A stretch of 42,239 bases of DNA from CAVPPA01 sp050730755. GTDB taxonomy: Bacteria > Patescibacteriota > Saccharimonadia > Saccharimonadales > UBA4665. Both the position numbers and the translations under genes were made by a program. This document shows positions 17,571 to 25,760 of the stretch, one piece after another. The stretch lies in assembly GCA_050730755.1 (NCBI GenBank), contig JBOHNR010000014.1, positions 1-42,239 of the forward strand, given 5' to 3'. Under the pieces are notes generated by a model that was given only the letters and a program-made list of their open reading frames with translations, made no database searches and was not told where the DNA came from. Each line of letters starts with the position of its first letter. Positions within the stretch are counted from its first letter, which is position 1.

Positions 17571-18734
17571 TTACTCACTATGTTCTTCTATAGTTTTAAG
17601 AAGGCTATTTTCCAAGTCACTTTTCTTTTTTAATTTCGGAGCTTTAATCGCTTGCTTCCCGGTTTTGGTTGATTCAGGTTCAGTGACGATATCTTTTCTA
17701 TCGGCTTCAATATCCAACTCATATCCTGTTAATTTACTAGCTAAGCGCACGTTTTGGCCATTTTTACCAATGGCAATACTGAGTTGATCTTCCGGTACCA
17801 AAACTTTGGCTTTATTTGGAGTATTGCCAAATATTACCTTACTGACTTTTGTCGGGCTCAGAGCACTAGTGATATAGGCCATCGGCTCATCATTCCAAAC
17901 AACGATATCAATTTTTTCTTGTTCGCCGACTTCACTCATGACGGCATTAACCCGGGTGCCATGGCCGCCGACAAAAGTACCGACCGGATCAACACCTTGG
18001 ACGTTACTTGCTACAGCTATCTTGCTACGCACACCAGCCTCACGGGCGATACCTTTTATCTCGACCGCACCGCTTTCCATTTCTGGAACTTCCGAACTAA
18101 AGAGCCATTCAATAAATTGAGTACTACCACGCGATACTACCAACTGAGGACCGCGAGGGCCACGTTCAACTTCCTTTAAAAAAACCTTCAAGCGTTGACC
18201 ACTGTAATAGCGTTCTCCCTGAATTTGTTCACTTTTTGGCATAATTCCTTGAGCTCGCCCTAAATCAACACGGATAATATTACCTTCAACCCTCGAAACT
18301 ACACCATTTAGGGCGGAGCCTATCTTGTCCTCATACTCTTCCATCACAACCTCTCGCTCGGCTTCACGCAAACGCTGTAAGATAACTTGCTTGGCCGTCT
18401 GGGCTGCTACACGGCCAAAGTCTTGAACATTGTCATGTACTTCAATGGTTTCACCAATTTTGGCGTTTTTACGCATAACGCCGGCATCTTTAAGTAAAAT
18501 TTCATAAGCTGGGTTCTGAACCTCTTCAACAATTTCCTTTGTAATGTAGGCGTCGACGTTACCAGTGTTGAGATTCATGGTGACCCGAACTTCGCCTTCA
18601 CGATCTCCATAATCACGCCGGTAGGCAGCGGCAAGTGCTTGCTCAACTATTTCTTGGACCGATTCTTCAGGCAAATTTTTTTCTTCGGCTATGGTTTTAA
18701 TAGCGACCGCTAATTGTTTAAAATCCATTTCCAT
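17571..18734 (-). CDS. nusA: Transcription termination/antitermination protein NusA
   Basis: RNA polymerase-binding elongation factor for pausing, termination and antitermination. From the chosen start it has 387 residues. The N-terminal domain (about 1-130; MDFKQLAVAIKTIAEEKNL, VEQALAAAYRRDYG), an S1 domain (about 133-200; LNGVVSRVEGNIIRVDLG), then KH domains with REAGVRSKIAVASN..DPVGTFVGGHGTRV and LSIAIGKNGQNVRLASKLTG. The charged tail (about 345-387) replaces the acidic repeats of E. coli NusA. The open frame continues 25 codons further up, but GGAG 8 nt before the ATG at 18734 and the conserved N-terminus fix the start here. The upstream extension runs into a terminator. Confidence 0.95.
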   Translation of the reverse strand: MEMDFKQLAVAIKTIAEEKNLPEESVQEIVEQALAAAYRRDYGDREGEVRVTMNLNTGNVDAYITKEIVEEVQNPAYEILLKDAGVMRKNAKIGETIEVHDNVQDFGRVAAQTAKQVILQRLREAEREVVMEEYEDKIGSALNGVVSRVEGNIIRVDLGRAQGIMPKSEQIQGERYYSGQRLKVFLKEVERGPRGPQLVVSRGSTQFIEWLFSSEVPEMESGAVEIKGIAREAGVRSKIAVASNVQGVDPVGTFVGGHGTRVNAVMSEVGEQEKIDIVVWNDEPMAYITSALSPTKVSKVIFGNTPNKAKVLVPEDQLSIAIGKNGQNVRLASKLTGYELDIEADRKDIVTEPESTKTGKQAIKAPKLKKKSDLENSLLKTIEEHSE

Positions 18735-18809
18735 TTCTATTTCTCCATTATCAAAAAATAAATTAAATTCACCTTTTTGTACCCGAAGAATCTTACAGCA
18801 TAAAGGCAT

Positions 18810-18833
18810 AAAAAATGCCGACGAGGACGCCGG
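18810..18833 (-). terminator. Intrinsic terminator between the hypothetical gene and nusA
   Basis: On the minus strand the stem CCGGCG-TCCT-CGTCGG (18833-18818, one G-U pair) is followed by CA and then six T (18815-18810). It lies about 85 nt past the stop of the 222-residue gene and about 75 nt before nusA. Confidence 0.6.
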
Positions 18834-18919
18834 ACAACAAAACTGATTATACTCTCCGTGAACGACTTGTCAAAACTTCACCGCATTAATCGAACTCATT
18901 ACTAATTTAGCATCAATTA

Positions 18920-19588
18920 TTATAAGTCGGGTTTTTCTAATCCTATAGAATGCAGCATTTTAGAAAAAACTGTCTTACGGCGATCAGGTTTTTGTGATTC
19001 TTCTTGGCGACTTCGCTGACGTTCTTCAGATTCAGCCTCTCGGATAGCCTTCATGGCAGCTATATCAGCAGTCGTCTTATCTATTATCCTTCCGTTGGCT
19101 GCAGAACTTGCTTCTATTAAATGCCATCGCCAAAGATCAAAATCTTTGGCCGGTTCAATAATCTCACGATTCGTCAGTTTCTCCCGCCTTTCTATCTCAG
19201 ACAAGATAGAACACCCAGCCATCACTAAACGATCGTCTGTTTGTTGTGCTATCTGAACATCTATTATTTCACCGCTACGTTGTTCAAACTGCATAGTCGA
19301 CGATCTACTAACAGCCAACCGACCGACTGTCTCGTAAATTCTGCCTTGTCTTTGTTTTTGAATCTCCCGGTAACTGTCACTGTTATCTTCTTTGACGTCT
19401 ATAACAATGTGTCTTTCCGCCTCGTTAGTTTCTCGGTTAGGAGTCGATGAAATTTTTATACCATTTAGTCCTATATCTTCTGCTAATTCTGTCCTTAGCT
19501 CCCCTAGCATTTGTTCATGCGTTTTATCGGTTGGGACTTCCCAAGACCCTAGAACCTCGTCATAGGACTGTTGCATACTAAACTTCAT
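18920..19588 (-). CDS. Hypothetical cytosolic protein
   Basis: I do not recognise this 222-residue protein. It is soluble-looking, without signal peptide or membrane segment. The first ~100 residues alternate short hydrophobic strands with charged turns (AERHIVIDVKE, GRIYETVGRLAVSR), suggesting an alpha/beta domain. The last ~60 are a charged helix rich in Glu/Arg/Lys/Gln (MKAIREAESEERQRSRQEES), then a basic end RRKTVFSKMLHSIG. The ATG at 19588 has GGAG 8 nt upstream, and two TACAAT boxes lie further up, so expression looks real. It is divergent from the aminopeptidase gene and is cut off from nusA by a terminator. Confidence 0.65.
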   Translation of the reverse strand: MKFSMQQSYDEVLGSWEVPTDKTHEQMLGELRTELAEDIGLNGIKISSTPNRETNEAERHIVIDVKEDNSDSYREIQKQRQGRIYETVGRLAVSRSSTMQFEQRSGEIIDVQIAQQTDDRLVMAGCSILSEIERREKLTNREIIEPAKDFDLWRWHLIEASSAANGRIIDKTTADIAAMKAIREAESEERQRSRQEESQKPDRRKTVFSKMLHSIGLEKPDL

Positions 19589-19692
19589 GCTATCCGCTCC
19601 AAATCGGTCTATCTAATTGTATATTGTAACTTACATAGCAATCATCGACTATTAGACAATCAAGTTACCTCTGTAATTACACTGACAAGACA

Positions 19693-19701
19693 TGTTACAC
19701 T
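19693..19701 (+). promoter_or_regulatory. Extended -10 box of the aminopeptidase gene, leaderless layout
   Basis: TGTTACACT (TGn plus TACACT at 19696-19701) ends 8 nt before the ATG at 19710; no Shine-Dalgarno sequence is present. Confidence 0.45.
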
Positions 19702-19709
19702 GATATCTA

Positions 19710-22328
19710 ATGACTAAGACTGTAAGACGCTTCTATTCTGAGTTGAAGCCGTCTCATTATGAGTTGGAGCTGGCACCTGATACCACCAATTTTACCTTTA
19801 CCGGTAGAGCGACTATTTATCTCACAAAAACCGGTCGGCCGAGCCAGCGTTTTACGTTTCATCAGTATGATTTAAAGATCGAAAAAGCTCAGATTATCAA
19901 ACACGACAAAAAGGATTCGCATGAGTTAGAGGTAAGACGTATAAACAACCAAAATAAGCTTAATGAAGTCCGTCTTCACACGAGCGAAATGATCTACAGC
20001 GGAAATTACGAAGTACGATTAACCTTCAAGGGTAAAATTACCCGCGGTATGTCGGGTTTATATCCTTGTTTTTTTAACTATAAAGGCAAGGAGCACACCC
20101 TCCTAGCAACTCAATTCGAGAGCCATTATGCTCGTGAAGTTTTCCCTTGCATCGATGAACCGGAAGCTAAAGCTACATTTCAACTGAAACTTATAACTCC
20201 AAAAGGCCTGAGTTTACTTTCTAATACGCCAATTGAAAGTCAAGAAGAAGGTCCTAAATCTCTCGTAACGACAACTTTCGCAACAACACCTAGAATGTCA
20301 ACTTACCTACTGGCTTTCGTGATCGGAGAGCTCCACAGTAGCAGCACAAAAACAAAGAGAGGTACGGAAGTATCGGTCTGGGCTACACTTTCCCAGCCGA
20401 AAACTGCTCTTCAATTTGGGCTAGATGTGGCTAAACGATCGATTGAGTTTTTCGAGGATTATTTTAGCATTGACTACCCACTCGCTAAAGCTGATCACGT
20501 GGCTTTACCCGATTTCTCTAGTGGCGCGATGGAAAATTGGGGACTTATTACCTACAGGGAACGAGCTTTGTTGGCCAATCCAGATAAATCGTCACAGTTA
20601 ACTAGAGAGCTCATCGCCACTGTCATAGCCCATGAAACGTCGCACCAGTGGTTCGGCAACCTTGTGACAATGCGTTGGTGGAATGATCTTTGGCTGAATG
20701 AAAGCTTTGCGAATCTAATGGAATACCAGGCAGTTGACTCCCTTTTTCCTGATTGGCATATTTGGGATACGTTCATTATGAATGAAGGCCTGGCCGCATT
20801 GCGGCGCGATGCCACGCCCGGCGTCCAAGCAGTGAAAACGGACGTCGGTCACCCTGATGAAATTAGTACTTTATTTGACGGAGCAATTGTTTATGCCAAG
20901 GGTGGCCGGCTACTCTGCATGTTAAAAACATATATCGGCGAGAGTGCTTTTCGTCAAGGTTTAACAAATTATTTTAAGCAACACGCCTACGAAAATACAA
21001 CTGGCAACGATTTGTGGCTGGCGCTAAGTAAATCTAGTGGTTTAGACGTAGCTGTTTTTATGAATCCATGGCTTGAGCAGTCTGGCTTTCCGATGGTATC
21101 AGTCGATAACGACAACGCCAGCGTCACGCTTGAGCAAGTTCATTTCCTAGACAACGGCGTAGTTTCTGACGGACGGCTGTGGTCTTTACCATTGTTCTCA
21201 AATCGTCAAGAACTGCCCGACCGCCTCGATAAAGCCAGACTATATCGTAATCTGAGCCCTAACCAATTACCTCTCCTAATCAACCAGGGGTCTTTTGGCC
21301 ATTACATTGTCAATTACAAACAACCAGCTCATCGAGCGCAAGTTATTAAACTGGTCAGACAAAAGGCCCTAGGTACCGCTGATAGGTTGATGATACTAAA
21401 TGAGGCAAGCATGCTAGCGAAAGCGGGTCAACAAACGTTTGGCGAAGTTCTGAAGTTGCTAGCAGCCTATCAGGACGAATCATCCGAAATCGTTTGGAAC
21501 ATGATGGCTCTAATCATTGGCGAATCGAGGCGCTTCATTGACCGTGATGAGAATTTAGAGGCATCTATTAAAAAATTTTTACAGAATTTAATTGGGGATG
21601 AATATACGCGGCTTGGGTGGGATGAAAAAACTGGCGAATCGTTGTCTGATCGCAAGCTACGATCGACCATAATCGACCTGGGGGCATACGCCGAAGAACC
21701 GGATATTATCAGCCAAGCCTTAGAGCGTTTTAGCCAATACACACAAAATCCGGATAGCCTTAGCGCCGAGTTGCGCAGCATAGTTTTTGGAGTTGCCGTC
21801 AAAAAGAAAAAAAACAATGCCTTTGCCTCTCTACTTGAATCTTACGACACCACGGCCGACAGTGAGTTAAAGTCGGATATTACGGCCTCACTTACATTAA
21901 CTCGTAGCCAGCGGGAAACACAGATTTTACTTAATCGACTTAAGAAAGCGTCTCTAATTAAGCCTCAAGATGCTGAATACTGGCTAATTTACTTACTCGG
22001 TAATCGTTACGTTCGAGACTTAGCTTGGCAGTGGCTGACCGAAAATTGGCAGTGGATTGAAAAGACCTATAGCCGTGAAAAATCGTACGATGATTATCCC
22101 CGATATGCCGCGACAATATGTAATACCGAGGAGTGGGCAAAAAAATATATCACATTTTTCAAGCCAAAACGTAGTGATATAGCTCTCGAGCGTAACATAG
22201 ATATCGGATTGGCTGAAATAGATAGTCGGTTAAAGTGGCTCGATCGTGACCTATCCTCCGTCCAGACTTTCTTCAAAGAGCAACCGCAACTTAAAAAAGC
22301 AAGATTAATAAAAATTAAGCCGTTATAA
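19710..22328 (+). CDS. M1-family zinc aminopeptidase (PepN/ERAP-like)
   Basis: Removes N-terminal amino acids from peptides; 872 residues with the full M1 architecture. The N-terminal beta domain spans about 1-200. The exopeptidase motif GAMENWG is at 272-278. The zinc site is H308-E309-T-S-H312 with E331 in WLNESFA (HExxH-x18-E), and the catalytic Tyr is Y395 in GAIVYAKGG. The C-terminal helical ERAP1_C-like domain covers about 530-870. No signal peptide, so cytosolic; in a host-dependent bacterium it would recycle imported peptides. Single plus-strand gene; its end overlaps the convergent rnhB by 14 nt. Confidence 0.95.
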   Translation: MTKTVRRFYSELKPSHYELELAPDTTNFTFTGRATIYLTKTGRPSQRFTFHQYDLKIEKAQIIKHDKKDSHELEVRRINNQNKLNEVRLHTSEMIYSGNYEVRLTFKGKITRGMSGLYPCFFNYKGKEHTLLATQFESHYAREVFPCIDEPEAKATFQLKLITPKGLSLLSNTPIESQEEGPKSLVTTTFATTPRMSTYLLAFVIGELHSSSTKTKRGTEVSVWATLSQPKTALQFGLDVAKRSIEFFEDYFSIDYPLAKADHVALPDFSSGAMENWGLITYRERALLANPDKSSQLTRELIATVIAHETSHQWFGNLVTMRWWNDLWLNESFANLMEYQAVDSLFPDWHIWDTFIMNEGLAALRRDATPGVQAVKTDVGHPDEISTLFDGAIVYAKGGRLLCMLKTYIGESAFRQGLTNYFKQHAYENTTGNDLWLALSKSSGLDVAVFMNPWLEQSGFPMVSVDNDNASVTLEQVHFLDNGVVSDGRLWSLPLFSNRQELPDRLDKARLYRNLSPNQLPLLINQGSFGHYIVNYKQPAHRAQVIKLVRQKALGTADRLMILNEASMLAKAGQQTFGEVLKLLAAYQDESSEIVWNMMALIIGESRRFIDRDENLEASIKKFLQNLIGDEYTRLGWDEKTGESLSDRKLRSTIIDLGAYAEEPDIISQALERFSQYTQNPDSLSAELRSIVFGVAVKKKKNNAFASLLESYDTTADSELKSDITASLTLTRSQRETQILLNRLKKASLIKPQDAEYWLIYLLGNRYVRDLAWQWLTENWQWIEKTYSREKSYDDYPRYAATICNTEEWAKKYITFFKPKRSDIALERNIDIGLAEIDSRLKWLDRDLSSVQTFFKEQPQLKKARLIKIKPL

Positions 22329-22875
22329 TTGCTTTAATAGGTCGATAACTCCGGCGATGCAGAGCGCAGGTACTATACCGTTTTAAAGCGGCCAAATGGA
22401 ATGCAGTTCCATAACCTACATGTTTTTCAAAACCATATTCAGGATACCTTAGCGCGGCTTGTAACATAAATGCGTCACGAGCAACTTTAGCAATAATACT
22501 AGCTGCACTAACGCTTGGTACTGTTTCGTCAGCTTTGATGATAGCTTTAGAGCGTGGGTCGTTAGCCAAAAAATTGAAATTTCCGTCAACTATGATCTCG
22601 TCAAATTTAATTTGGATTTGAGCAACCGCTCGCTCCATTGCTAATCGAACGCTCTTAGTTAAGCCTAAAGAATCTATTTCTGCCGGCTCGACCCAACCCA
22701 AGCTAACACTTAGAGCTTGGCTTTGAATAACTACTGCTATTTCTTGACGTAATTTTTTACTTAATTTTTTAGAATCTCTCAGTCCTGGAATGGGCGCTTT
22801 CAAGGCAACAGCCCCGGCGACTAAAGGTCCAGCCCAGCATCCTCGTCCAACTTCATCCACACCTAAGGTAACCAT
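22315..22875 (-). CDS. rnhB: Ribonuclease HII
   Basis: Cleaves RNA in RNA-DNA hybrids and at embedded ribonucleotides. The N-terminal catalytic motif LGVDEVGRGCWAGPL gives the Asp-Glu pair; further acidic residues are in EIIVDGNFNF and in KADETVPSVSAASIIAKVARD. From the ATG at 22875 it has 186 residues; a TTG at 22893 would add six. I prefer the ATG because TACAAT ends 7 nt before it and the family starts just ahead of GVDEVGRG. It follows rplS closely (the conserved rplS-rnhB order) and may also be read from that transcript. The 3' end overlaps the aminopeptidase gene on the other strand. Confidence 0.94.
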   Translation of the reverse strand: MVTLGVDEVGRGCWAGPLVAGAVALKAPIPGLRDSKKLSKKLRQEIAVVIQSQALSVSLGWVEPAEIDSLGLTKSVRLAMERAVAQIQIKFDEIIVDGNFNFLANDPRSKAIIKADETVPSVSAASIIAKVARDAFMLQAALRYPEYGFEKHVGYGTAFHLAALKRYSTCALHRRSYRPIKAIITA

Positions 22876-22882
22876 ATCTTCT

Positions 22883-22888
22883 ATTGTA
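22883..22888 (-). promoter_or_regulatory. Possible internal -10 box of rnhB
   Basis: Minus-strand TACAAT (22888-22883), 7 nt before the ATG at 22875 and just after the rplS stop. No -35 seen. Confidence 0.3.
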
Positions 22889-22898
22889 GCCAACTAAC

Positions 22899-23426
22899 TT
22901 ATTCTTTTTCGATATCTTCGTGCCGTGCGACGACTTCTTCAGCTTTAGCTTCTAGCTTAGCTTCTTCTTCCACTTTTTTGGCAGCTTCAGCTTCGGCCGC
23001 CTTGGCAGTTTCTAGTTTAAGCTTTTCCTCTTCCTCTTCAGCCGCAATATCATGAACGGCGTTAACGCCCTCACGGTCAAAATCGACTCCAACCATACGA
23101 GCAGCTTTTCCGGTTCGGGAACGCAAATAACTTAAGTAGTTACGCCGTACTTTGCTGCGTTTTGTAACTTCAACCTTTAGTACCAACGGGCTATGCATTA
23201 AAAAACTTTTCTCAACCCCTACTCCACTGGCAATCCGACGAACGGTAATACGACTAGTATGGCTGCCTTTTTTAGTCGCGCGAATGACTTTACCTTGAAA
23301 AACCTGAACTCGTTCCTTTGCTCCTTCACGAATCCTCTGGTGAACGCGGACCGTATCGCCTGATTTGACATCAACGACAATAGATTTTTTAAATGTCTCT
23401 TCAATAGCCTGAACCACACTTTGCAT
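22899..23426 (-). CDS. rplS: 50S ribosomal protein L19 with long C-terminal tail
   Basis: Ribosomal protein at the 30S-50S interface. Residues about 1-115 match the family: VKSGDTVRVHQRIREG, RVQVFQGKVIRATKKG, SRITVRRIASGVGVEKSFLMHSP and KRSKVRRNYLSYLRSRTGKA. L19 is normally about 115 residues; this one has 175. The extra ~60 are an Ala/Glu/Lys-rich low-complexity helix (KLKLETAKAAEAEAAKKVEE). ATG at 23426; AAGGA lies about 28 nt upstream, too far to be a normal ribosome site. Upstream on the same strand is pilB after 66 nt. Confidence 0.96.
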   Translation of the reverse strand: MQSVVQAIEETFKKSIVVDVKSGDTVRVHQRIREGAKERVQVFQGKVIRATKKGSHTSRITVRRIASGVGVEKSFLMHSPLVLKVEVTKRSKVRRNYLSYLRSRTGKAARMVGVDFDREGVNAVHDIAAEEEEEKLKLETAKAAEAEAAKKVEEEAKLEAKAEEVVARHEDIEKE

Positions 23427-23492
23427 AATCTAACTACGTTACATCATTTCATCCTTAGACGCAAGCGTCATACAAGATAGAATCCAAGCTTT

Positions 23493-25112
23493 TTAACCTA
23501 ACACGCGGTAAATTTCTTCTATAGTTGTTTCACCAGCTATGGCTTTTAAAAAGCCGTCCTGTTGCATGGTTCTCATACCACTATTAATCGCTGCTTTTTC
23601 AATTTCTTCACTTGATGGAATACCGTCCTTTTGCTGGAGAATATGTCGGATTTCGGCGCTCATTAAGAATTGTTCGCGAATGGCCATCTGACCGCCATAA
23701 CCATAAGGGTTCTCGACCGATGACCCAGGTTTGTATAATTGTAAAGCCTCAAGATTAGGCCGCTCAATGCCGTCTGGCAGAGTCTCTATAACAGCCCGCA
23801 GTATCGTTAATATTTCCTCGTCCGGTTGATAGGGTTGTTTAGTAGTATCATCGAGCCGCCGAACTAGGCGCTGGGCCATTACAAGGCGAATAGACGAAAC
23901 GAATAATGGGTTCTGACCGATTACGCCCGCCAGTCTAGTCAGCGCAGTTGCCGCTGAGGCCGCGTGAAAGGTTGTTAGTACCAGATGCCCAGTCAGAGCC
24001 GCCTGAAGAGCGGTTCGAGCCGTATCGTCATCACGGATCTCTCCAACCATGACTATATCTGGATCAAGTCTGAGCACACCTCTCAGCATTTCGGCGAAAC
24101 TATCATTATTTTCACCTTCTTTTTCAACCACCGGTATCTGAGTAATACCTGGAAATTGATATTCAACCGGATCTTCAAGCGTAATAATTTTACGTTCGTC
24201 GGCCTTTAGTGAATTCATAATAGAATACAGGGTTGTCGTTTTACCTGAGGCAGTTGGCCCTACTACCATAACCAGTCCGCTTGGCTTAGCAATAATATCA
24301 TCCACGATCGACCGCTCTGACGAAGACAAACCAAGCCAGTCAAGTTGAAACATTTTTTCCTGCATATTGAACAGCCTCATAACGACATCCATACCGTTTA
24401 TCGTCAAAACAGTTTCGATACGCACATTGACGTCGACTGTTGTTTTATCAGCCATTTTGACAACTTGAGCAATGTGACCTTGTTGGGCTTTTTCAGAAGA
24501 AGTAGAGATATTACCAGCACTGGCAATTGCCGACATTAGTATTCGATACTTATCCTCGCTAATATGGGCTATTAGGTGAAGAACGCCATCAATCCGAAAC
24601 CGGATACGGGTATCTTCAGTTTCAGTTTCAATATGTATATCCGATGCGTTCAAGCGATGAGCCTGAGAAACCAGATAAGCCAGCATATCATTAGCATTGA
24701 CCTGTTCCAGGGTGTCCGAGACATTTTTAATAAGTTCTTCAGTACCGGCCGTGTTAAGCGCAATGTCATGGTAGGTTATCTTCTTTGGTGGGTCATACAA
24801 GGCCATGAACTCGTGATAACCGGTGTCAGAAATAATTGCAAAGCTGACAAGTTGATCAAGAAACCTTTGCCTGACTTCAGTCATTGCCGATTGAGGCGTC
24901 GTAGTCAGAATACCAAAAAGAATATTACTCTGGTAAGCGTTAAGCGGGACAAGCTTTAACCTATAAAGATCGGGAACGCCTAACAGGTCTTGAAAGAGTT
25001 GTTTATTTTGGATTTGCGACGTATCGACATAGTTAATACCCAAAATTTGGGCTCGTCGTTGAGCTAATTGTTCTTGTTCCTCCCGACTTTTAACAGCGAC
25101 ACTGTCTTGCAT
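23493..25112 (-). CDS. PilB/GspE-type secretion ATPase (type IV pilus assembly)
   Basis: Cytoplasmic hexameric ATPase driving pilus extension or type II secretion; about 539 residues. An N-terminal MshEN-like region (about 15-110) precedes the NTPase. Walker A is GPTASGKTTT (about 292 in the longest frame), the Asp box ITLEDPVEYQFPGITQ, Walker B LRLDPDIVMVGEIRD, and the His box LTGHLVLTTFHAASA. The four-Cys zinc site of many PilB proteins is absent. A TTG-initiated extension to 25133 exists, but the ATG at 25112 (MQDSVAV) is 7 nt after a TATACT box. It is an orphan here: no pilin, PilC or PilM genes are near, so partners must be elsewhere. Confidence 0.93.
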   Translation of the reverse strand: MQDSVAVKSREEQEQLAQRRAQILGINYVDTSQIQNKQLFQDLLGVPDLYRLKLVPLNAYQSNILFGILTTTPQSAMTEVRQRFLDQLVSFAIISDTGYHEFMALYDPPKKITYHDIALNTAGTEELIKNVSDTLEQVNANDMLAYLVSQAHRLNASDIHIETETEDTRIRFRIDGVLHLIAHISEDKYRILMSAIASAGNISTSSEKAQQGHIAQVVKMADKTTVDVNVRIETVLTINGMDVVMRLFNMQEKMFQLDWLGLSSSERSIVDDIIAKPSGLVMVVGPTASGKTTTLYSIMNSLKADERKIITLEDPVEYQFPGITQIPVVEKEGENNDSFAEMLRGVLRLDPDIVMVGEIRDDDTARTALQAALTGHLVLTTFHAASAATALTRLAGVIGQNPLFVSSIRLVMAQRLVRRLDDTTKQPYQPDEEILTILRAVIETLPDGIERPNLEALQLYKPGSSVENPYGYGGQMAIREQFLMSAEIRHILQQKDGIPSSEEIEKAAINSGMRTMQQDGFLKAIAGETTIEEIYRVLG

Positions 25113-25119
25113 ACTGGCT

Positions 25120-25125
25120 AGTATA
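25120..25125 (-). promoter_or_regulatory. Putative -10 box of pilB, leaderless layout
   Basis: Minus-strand TATACT (25125-25120), 7 nt before the ATG at 25112. Back to back with the -10 box of the SpoU gene, 36 nt apart. Confidence 0.45.
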
Positions 25126-25161
25126 AAGCACAAACGTTATGCCTGCTATAGGGTGCTTTAG

Positions 25162-25167
25162 TATAGT
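25162..25167 (+). promoter_or_regulatory. Putative -10 box of the SpoU methyltransferase gene, leaderless layout
   Basis: TATAGT ends 8 nt before the ATG at 25176; no Shine-Dalgarno sequence lies between. Confidence 0.45.
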
Positions 25168-25175
25168 TAATAGGT

Positions 25176-25673
25176 ATGCGCCAAATCGCTCTAATAGCCC
25201 ATAATATTCGCAGTTGCCATAATGTCGGTTCATTACTTAGAACAGCTGACGGTTTAGGCATATCAGCCGTCTATTTAACCGGCTATACACCTTATCCAGT
25301 CTCTCCTGCTGACGAACGCTTGCCTTATCAGGCAAACAAGATTCATGCTCGGATTCATAAAACTGCCTTGGGAGCAGAACAGTCTATCAATTGGCATCAC
25401 AGCCAGCAAATTGAGCCCATCATACACAAATTAAAGCAATCGGACTTTACTATTATTGCTCTCGAGCAAGACAAAAATGCAATCAGCCTAGCAAACTTTT
25501 CGCCAGATCAACGAATTGCCTTGATTATCGGTTCAGAAGTAAGCGGTATTGAAGTAGACATATTGGCAAACTGCGACGCGATCGTAGAAATTCCAATGTT
25601 TGGGAAAAAGGAGTCATTTAACGTCGCCTCCGGGGCAGCCATGGCACTTTACCAACTAAGATTCGCTGACTAA
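25176..25673 (+). CDS. SpoU/TrmH-family RNA 2'-O-methyltransferase
   Basis: SPOUT-fold enzyme that methylates a ribose 2'-OH in tRNA or rRNA using SAM. All three SpoU motifs are present in 165 residues: motif 1 NIRSCHNVGSLLRTADGLG (10-28), motif 2 IALIIGSEVSGI (about 111-122) and motif 3 IPMFGKKESFNVASGAAMA (about 138-156), which form the knotted SAM site. It lacks an extra N-terminal RNA-binding domain, like the short TrmL-type enzymes. The target nucleotide cannot be inferred. It is divergent from pilB and stands 87 nt before the CAP gene. Confidence 0.9.
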   Translation: MRQIALIAHNIRSCHNVGSLLRTADGLGISAVYLTGYTPYPVSPADERLPYQANKIHARIHKTALGAEQSINWHHSQQIEPIIHKLKQSDFTIIALEQDKNAISLANFSPDQRIALIIGSEVSGIEVDILANCDAIVEIPMFGKKESFNVASGAAMALYQLRFAD

Positions 25674-25704
25674 GTTTAGTAAGCTGTAAGAGCTTAAACA
25701 TATT

Positions 25705-25734
25705 TTGCTAACTGAGAACAATCTGTGATAAAAT
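25705..25734 (+). promoter_or_regulatory. Putative promoter of the CAP-domain gene
   Basis: TTGCTA (25705-25710), 18-nt spacer, TAAAAT (25729-25734), about 26 nt before the ATG at 25761. The leader has no Shine-Dalgarno sequence. Confidence 0.4.
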
Positions 25735-25760
25735 GCAAAAACAGGCATAAACATTAAAAA

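Noticed and set aside
17754..18179. Plus-strand open frame of 141 codons
   Set aside because: It lies entirely inside nusA on the opposite strand and has no protein-like pattern; similar antisense frames in tig, recG, tyrS, clpC, pilB, dnaE, gatB and gatA were rejected for the same reason.
18805..18819. GGCAT-AAAAA-ATGCC inverted repeat beside nusA
   Set aside because: It overlaps the better terminator hairpin at 18818-18833, whose T run is the same A/T tract, so I report only that.
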